64,000 nt of DNA from JAJYKC01 sp035545735 (lineage in GTDB: Bacteria; Acidobacteriota; Terriglobia; Bryobacterales; Bryobacteraceae), in assembly GCA_035545735.1 (NCBI GenBank), contig DASZXS010000086.1:40744-104743 (forward strand). The letters run 5' to 3'. Under the pieces are notes generated by a model. It was not told where the DNA came from. It did no database searches and saw nothing but the letters and a program-made list of their open reading frames with translations. Each line of letters starts with the position of its first letter. Position 1 is the stretch's first letter. Shown here in pieces: positions 60,407 to 64,000 of the stretch. The translations under genes and the position numbers were made by a program.

Positions 60407-61777
60407 TTAGAGGGATGCGCGCGAGTCCTTCTCCGCCCCGGCCGTCTCCTGCTTCTTAGGCTTCATCAGGTCCATGGGACTCATCTGCGGCGGCACGGCG
60501 ACGTCGAAAAATCCAATCATCATCTCTTCCCAGGTCTGCTCTCCAGGGTAGACCTTCTTCGCCGGATCGGGATTGAACGGGTTGTTCGGCGAATTGTCGT
60601 AATGGGCGGTGCATTCGATTATCGTGCCCTTGGGCAGAAATTTCGGCTCGGCAAGGTCGTACGTCAATTGCCAGTTGAAATTATAGTGGGGCACGCTGAG
60701 TAGCGTTTCCTTGCGTCCATCCGGATAAACGACGCGGTATTCGAAATCCTTACCCCGGAAATGCATGTGGGGGAGGAAAGCGACAAGCGTCGAATCTTCC
60801 TGCAATGTGACGGTGGATTCCACCTGGTAGTTCGGGTCCTGCGCGGGAATCGCGAAGTTCCAGTTCTGCGACGCCAGCGTCAATACGCGCTTCTGCGGAG
60901 GCTCCTTCGCGAAAACCAAGCCGAGTTTGGCCTGGTCGTCGCCGGCCTTCCCGTTTGCGGTGTAGTGAAGCTGGAAGATGATGTCGGATCCGGCTTTAAT
61001 GAGGCGCGCCTCACCCGGCTTCATAACGAATGGCACAGTTCCGGGGGCATAGCCGGCGACCATATCCCCGAAGAAGTTGTCGCGGGCGTCGCCGTCCTTC
61101 TTGTGTCCACCGGCGGCTTGCCTTTCCTTTTCCGCCTGCTTGCGCATCTCCGCGGTGGGCGAATAGAACTCGCCGGCGGGCAGTTTCTGGAACATCGGGT
61201 TGTCCGGTTCGCGAATGAAGGCGATGATGTGGTGAACCAGAGCCGGATTGCCCGGCCGTGCCTCCGCCATGGTGACCCAATGATCCTCGGTAAATCCGGT
61301 CGGGACGCGGACGTACTGATAGTCGATAGTGCCCTCGGCCGGAACGTGGAAGGTTTTAGGTACCTCGATCACCATATCCGGTTTCCCGATGCGCCAGCCC
61401 TCGACGAACTGAATGGGGGCCGGAGCATCCTTAGGATCCCCGGCTGCCGCGCCGGTGTCGGCCCACGTTACGATGGTGTTCAACTCCGCGGCGGAGAGGG
61501 TCCGGTCATTCGAAAATTGCCCGTAATGCGGGTCCGCAAACCAGGGCGGCATTTTCTTGGTGAGCACAGCCGCCTTCATCGCTTTGGCCCAGGGCCGAGT
61601 GCCTTCGTAGGTGAGAAACGCCATTGGGGCGGCTTCGCCCGGGCGGTGGCAGCTCTGACAGTTCTTCTGTAAGACCGGCAACACATCTTTGTAATAGGTG
61701 ACCGGGGCCTGGGAAGCGGTGGTAGCCGCGGCAGCCAGTCCGGCGAACAAACATCCAATAAATAGAGTCCGCGTCAC
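60407..61777 (-). CDS. c-heme domain fused to copper monooxygenase-like domain, copy 2
   Basis: A 456-aa paralogue of the next gene. Signal peptide, CQSCH (C40, C43, H44), and the same copper pattern: LVHHIIAFI, FQLHYTANGK, LPHMHFRGKDF, WEEMMIGFFDVA. A Lys/Gln-rich insertion (EMRKQAEKERQAAGGHKKDG) is extra, and the C-terminus is charged. GTG 61777 is chosen as start because AAGGAG lies six bases before; ATG 61792 lacks a Shine-Dalgarno. Substrate unknown. Confidence 0.87.
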   Translation of the reverse strand: MTRTLFIGCLFAGLAAAATTASQAPVTYYKDVLPVLQKNCQSCHRPGEAAPMAFLTYEGTRPWAKAMKAAVLTKKMPPWFADPHYGQFSNDRTLSAAELNTIVTWADTGAAAGDPKDAPAPIQFVEGWRIGKPDMVIEVPKTFHVPAEGTIDYQYVRVPTGFTEDHWVTMAEARPGNPALVHHIIAFIREPDNPMFQKLPAGEFYSPTAEMRKQAEKERQAAGGHKKDGDARDNFFGDMVAGYAPGTVPFVMKPGEARLIKAGSDIIFQLHYTANGKAGDDQAKLGLVFAKEPPQKRVLTLASQNWNFAIPAQDPNYQVESTVTLQEDSTLVAFLPHMHFRGKDFEYRVVYPDGRKETLLSVPHYNFNWQLTYDLAEPKFLPKGTIIECTAHYDNSPNNPFNPDPAKKVYPGEQTWEEMMIGFFDVAVPPQMSPMDLMKPKKQETAGAEKDSRASL

Positions 61778-61881
61778 GGTATTCTCCTTCATGCGTGGCG
61801 TTACACCTGATTCTACGGTGGAACACACCTCTTTGTTTAATGAATTTTGGGCGGAAAACCGTTCAGAAACGGTTGTTTTCT

Positions 61882-61975
61882 TGGCGGGAGCCAGTCGGAG
61901 TCGAACCGACCAGTGGTTTTCAGGCCGCTCGACGGTTTTGAAGACCGCGCCAGCCACCGGGCCAGATTGGCTCCC
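61882..61975 (-). tRNA. selC: tRNA-Sec (selenocysteine, anticodon TCA)
   Basis: Read on the minus strand, an 8-bp acceptor stem GGGAGCCA/TGGCTCCC, an anticodon stem GCGGT/ACCGT with loop CTTCAAA (TCA), a long variable arm and a T-arm GTCGG-TTCGACT-CCGAC are present, with encoded CCA (61882-61884). Total 94 bases. The long acceptor and the extra arm are the hallmarks of selenocysteine tRNA. SelA, SelB and SelD are not in the window. Confidence 0.93.
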
Positions 61976-61995
61976 GTTTTCGGCCAGGAACCGGG

Positions 61996-62559
61996 TCAGG
62001 CGGTACCAGCCAGCCCCAGTTCGGCGGCGCGCGCCTGGAGGGCCTCAATACAGAAGGCCAGGTGCTCATCGAGATCGACGCCCAGACCCTCCGCGCCCTG
62101 AATGATATCATCCCGGCTGACAGACCGGGCAAAACCTTTATCCTTCAGCTTTTTCCGGACCGATTTTACATCCACTTCGGCGATGCTCCGGTTGGGCTTG
62201 ACATAGGAGCAGGCGGTGAGGAAGCCGGCCACTTCGTCGCAGGCAAAGAGAGTCTTTTCCAATGCGGATTCTCGCGGAACGCCGCTGTAGTTGGCGTGGG
62301 AAAGGATGGCCCGCCGGATGTCCGCCGCGACACCGCGTTCGGCAAGTATGAGTTCGCCCTTCATGGGGTGATCGGGTGCATCGGGATGGATTTCGTAATC
62401 GAAATCGTGAAGGAGCGCCGTGACCGACCATTTCACGGGGTCGGCGCCGAATTTCCGGGCGTAAGCCGCGACACAAGCCTCGACTGCAAGGGCATGGCGG
62501 CGAAGGCTATCGGACTTGGTGAATTCACACAGCAACTCCCACGCCTGCTCACGATTCAT
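61996..62559 (-). CDS. HD-domain hydrolase-like protein
   Basis: A 187-aa protein of the HD superfamily. The motif set is RRHALAVEACVAAYARKF (first His), TALLHDFDYEIHPD (HD), and ILSHANYSG with a further His. Such domains bind one or two metals and usually hydrolyse phosphoesters. Start ATG 62559 has GGAAG five bases upstream; ATG 62580 is an alternative. It lies between the tRNA-Sec and tRNA-Ala genes. Confidence 0.85.
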   Translation of the reverse strand: MNREQAWELLCEFTKSDSLRRHALAVEACVAAYARKFGADPVKWSVTALLHDFDYEIHPDAPDHPMKGELILAERGVAADIRRAILSHANYSGVPRESALEKTLFACDEVAGFLTACSYVKPNRSIAEVDVKSVRKKLKDKGFARSVSRDDIIQGAEGLGVDLDEHLAFCIEALQARAAELGLAGTA

Positions 62560-62628
62560 AGCGACTTCCATCGAGACCATGGTATCGAAGCTTCATGATA
62601 TACTTCAGGAGAAACACCCCCGACAAGT

Positions 62629-62704
62629 GGGCCTGTGGCGCAGTTGGGAGCGCGCTTCCATGGCATGGAAGAGGTCGAGAGTTCGAATCTCTCCAGGTCC
62701 ACCA
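62629..62704 (+). tRNA. tRNA-Ala (anticodon GGC)
   Basis: A complete cloverleaf: acceptor GGGCCTG/CAGGTCC including the G3-U70 identity pair, anticodon loop ATGGCAT (GGC) on stem CTTCC/GGAAG, T loop TTCGAAT, discriminator A62701 and encoded CCA (62702-62704). Confidence 0.96.
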
Positions 62705-62710
62705 AACAAC

Positions 62711-64000
62711 GGCTCTACACACTTAATGGGGGCGGACCCAGGCTCCGACAGATCTAAGAACACATTACCTTAACCCTCAGTCTGTAGTTGTTGAAGTTTC
62801 GGAAGCCGTAAGCCTGCCTCTGCAAGACTTCCATTTTGGTGTGGAATCCTTCGGTGATTCCGTTGTTCCTGGTGAATCGCCACATGGTGGCGATTTCTTC
62901 CCTCCAGGAATGCAGAGTGTTGCCCAACTGGACCATCTGGCCCAGTTGTTGGGCTCTGAGTTCTGCGATCATTCTCAGTAGCTTCGGCGCCAACTCGCGG
63001 CATTTCTTCTGGTTCATCCCTTTTTCCTTCAGCAGATAACACAGCTTCTGTTTGAACCGGTAAACCAGTTCCATCCCCGGATTCATCTTCAGATAGGCCA
63101 TCAGCTTCTGATGCTGTTCCGGTTTCAGATTGTGCCGATGCCGTCTCATCAATGACAACAAGCCCCGGTTCTTCGAGCCCACCGGATCCAGTTCTTTCCA
63201 GCAGGCCAGGAAGTGATGATTGATCACCCGGATCACATGAAACCGGTCCGCCACAATCCGTGCCTGCGGAAAATGCTTCCGCACCAGAGCCCGGTATACC
63301 GCCGCCAGATCCATGCAAACCACTTTCACCAGATGCTTGCCTTCCAGCTTTTCCAGATAGCTTTCCAGTGACTTTTCGCTGCGACCGGGAACCACATCGT
63401 AAACACTGCGATTCTTCAGATCGCAGAAGGTGGTGGCATAGCCCAGACTGCGGGTGAAAAAGTGCTCGTCGATGCCCAGCACCTGCGGACAGACCGGACT
63501 GGCACGTTCGGCTTGCCGCAGTCGCAGATAGTTCCCGAACCAACGCTCGACTGTCGCGCTGGAGATGCGCTCGCGTTTCGCCAGACGGCTGCGACTGATG
63601 CCGTCATAGTGTTTCTGGCACACGCTGCGCCGGAATGGCTCGGTGGCTCTCACCCGAGGCTGTATTCCCGGAAAGCGCTGCCAGAAGCTTCGTTGGCAGT
63701 CCAGACATCGCCACTTGCCAGCTTCCAGTTCCAGCATCGTCTGCCGCGTACCCCAGCTTTCGTGCCGCAGACGGCGAATGCGCCGGTCTTTGATTCTCAG
63801 TTGCTTCCCTGCGCAGTGAGGGCACGCCACCGTTCCCGTAAAGCGCGCCCTGATCCGCAGAAACCCACCCACTTCCTCGATGCCTGTAACCTCATATTCA
63901 GGCAGACCCATTACCGCCTCTGATTTCATCAAAACTTTCCCTCGCAAGATTGTTTTTATCAGTCAGAGGCCCGGCCTGCCCCCATTAATGAGCTAGAGCC
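62711..64000. mobile_element. ISL3-family insertion sequence
   Basis: A complete or nearly complete insertion sequence of about 1290 bases holding one transposase. The left end (from 62711) and the right end (read inward from 64000) share GGCTCTA, then TTAATGGGGGC at bases 13-23 and scattered matches to about base 39, i.e. imperfect terminal inverted repeats of ISL3 type. The element begins six bases after the tRNA-Ala CCA. The 8 bases at its left (62703-62710) would be the direct repeat; the right side is outside the window. Confidence 0.88.
62754..63929 (-). CDS. ISL3-family transposase
   Basis: A 391-aa DDE transposase. N-terminal zinc finger (CPHCAGKQ...CLDCQRSFWQ), HTH (YDGISRSRLAKRERISSATVERWF), then DDE residues in LGIDEHFFTRS, VVCMDLAAVY and the Glu in NNGITEGFHTKMEVLQRQAYGFRN. 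Start ATG 63929 has GAGGGA eight bases upstream. The frame is intact, so the element may be active. Confidence 0.93.
   Translation of the reverse strand: MKSEAVMGLPEYEVTGIEEVGGFLRIRARFTGTVACPHCAGKQLRIKDRRIRRLRHESWGTRQTMLELEAGKWRCLDCQRSFWQRFPGIQPRVRATEPFRRSVCQKHYDGISRSRLAKRERISSATVERWFGNYLRLRQAERASPVCPQVLGIDEHFFTRSLGYATTFCDLKNRSVYDVVPGRSEKSLESYLEKLEGKHLVKVVCMDLAAVYRALVRKHFPQARIVADRFHVIRVINHHFLACWKELDPVGSKNRGLLSLMRRHRHNLKPEQHQKLMAYLKMNPGMELVYRFKQKLCYLLKEKGMNQKKCRELAPKLLRMIAELRAQQLGQMVQLGNTLHSWREEIATMWRFTRNNGITEGFHTKMEVLQRQAYGFRNFNNYRLRVKVMCS

Noticed and set aside
61847..62101. Open frame overlapping the tRNA-Sec gene
   Set aside because: It is Arg/Ser/Pro-rich and runs through the complete tRNA cloverleaf; not a protein gene.

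Overview
The window looks like about 64 kb of chromosome from an acidobacterium of the Solibacter/Bryobacter type. This is inferred from gene content: ADOP-type ABC permeases with a PadR regulator, a DUF1501/DUF1549-DUF1553 pair with N-terminal c-heme motifs, many secreted c-type cytochromes, a PQQ dehydrogenase, a Tad pilus locus and high-GC coding throughout. No rRNA, prophage or CRISPR was seen. Three tRNAs are present: Glu(TTC), selenocysteine(TCA) and Ala(GGC).

Layout. 1-5329: the 5' end of an ArsA/GET3-like ATPase, a NarL-type two-component pair, two tandem small cytochromes c, tRNA-Glu, an orphan HExxH protein and an FkbM methyltransferase. 5452-8677: a DinB gene and a small companion gene, divergent from an AraC regulator with its MFS transporter. 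8674-13580: the DUF1501 and DUF1549/DUF1553 pair. 13706-22980: an ADOP permease, then an RND tripartite efflux operon (pump, adaptor, outer-membrane factor) with a divergent LysR regulator; the adaptor 5' end appears frameshifted. 22985-25586: a DUF885 lipoprotein and fabD. 25663-28750: a PadR-ADOP operon with a palindromic operator over the padR start codon.

28759-39828: a small 88-aa protein preceded by a SAM-II-like riboswitch and an intrinsic terminator, which is the most interesting item of the window; then an ECF sigma/anti-sigma/Spy-like operon, a mutarotase-like secreted protein, an outer-membrane protein, a short basic protein, tatA, HU, recA, a PQQ dehydrogenase with its cytochrome, DUF192 and a J-domain protein. 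39888-53807: the Tad/Flp pilus locus. The prepilin peptidase lies on +, the machinery (two Flp pilins, CpaB, secretin, CpaE, CpaF, TadB, TadC and an unrecorded-looking 33-aa membrane peptide) on -, and a LuxR-type regulator with TadE/TadF/TadG-like genes on +.

53867-58356: hemD, AtpZ/AtpI-like proteins, ATP synthase a and c subunits (the c subunit carries a sodium-type ligand pattern), a DapA-family aldolase and a heavy-metal-binding-domain protein. 58328-61777: three related c-heme proteins, two of them fused to a copper-monooxygenase (PHM-like) histidine pattern. 61885-64000: tRNA-Sec, an HD-domain protein, tRNA-Ala, and an ISL3-family insertion sequence placed six bases after the tRNA-Ala CCA and ending at the window edge.

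All functional calls come from reading translated sequence and motifs by eye; no database search was run. Start codons were moved downstream where a Shine-Dalgarno sequence, translational coupling or a signal peptide favoured it.
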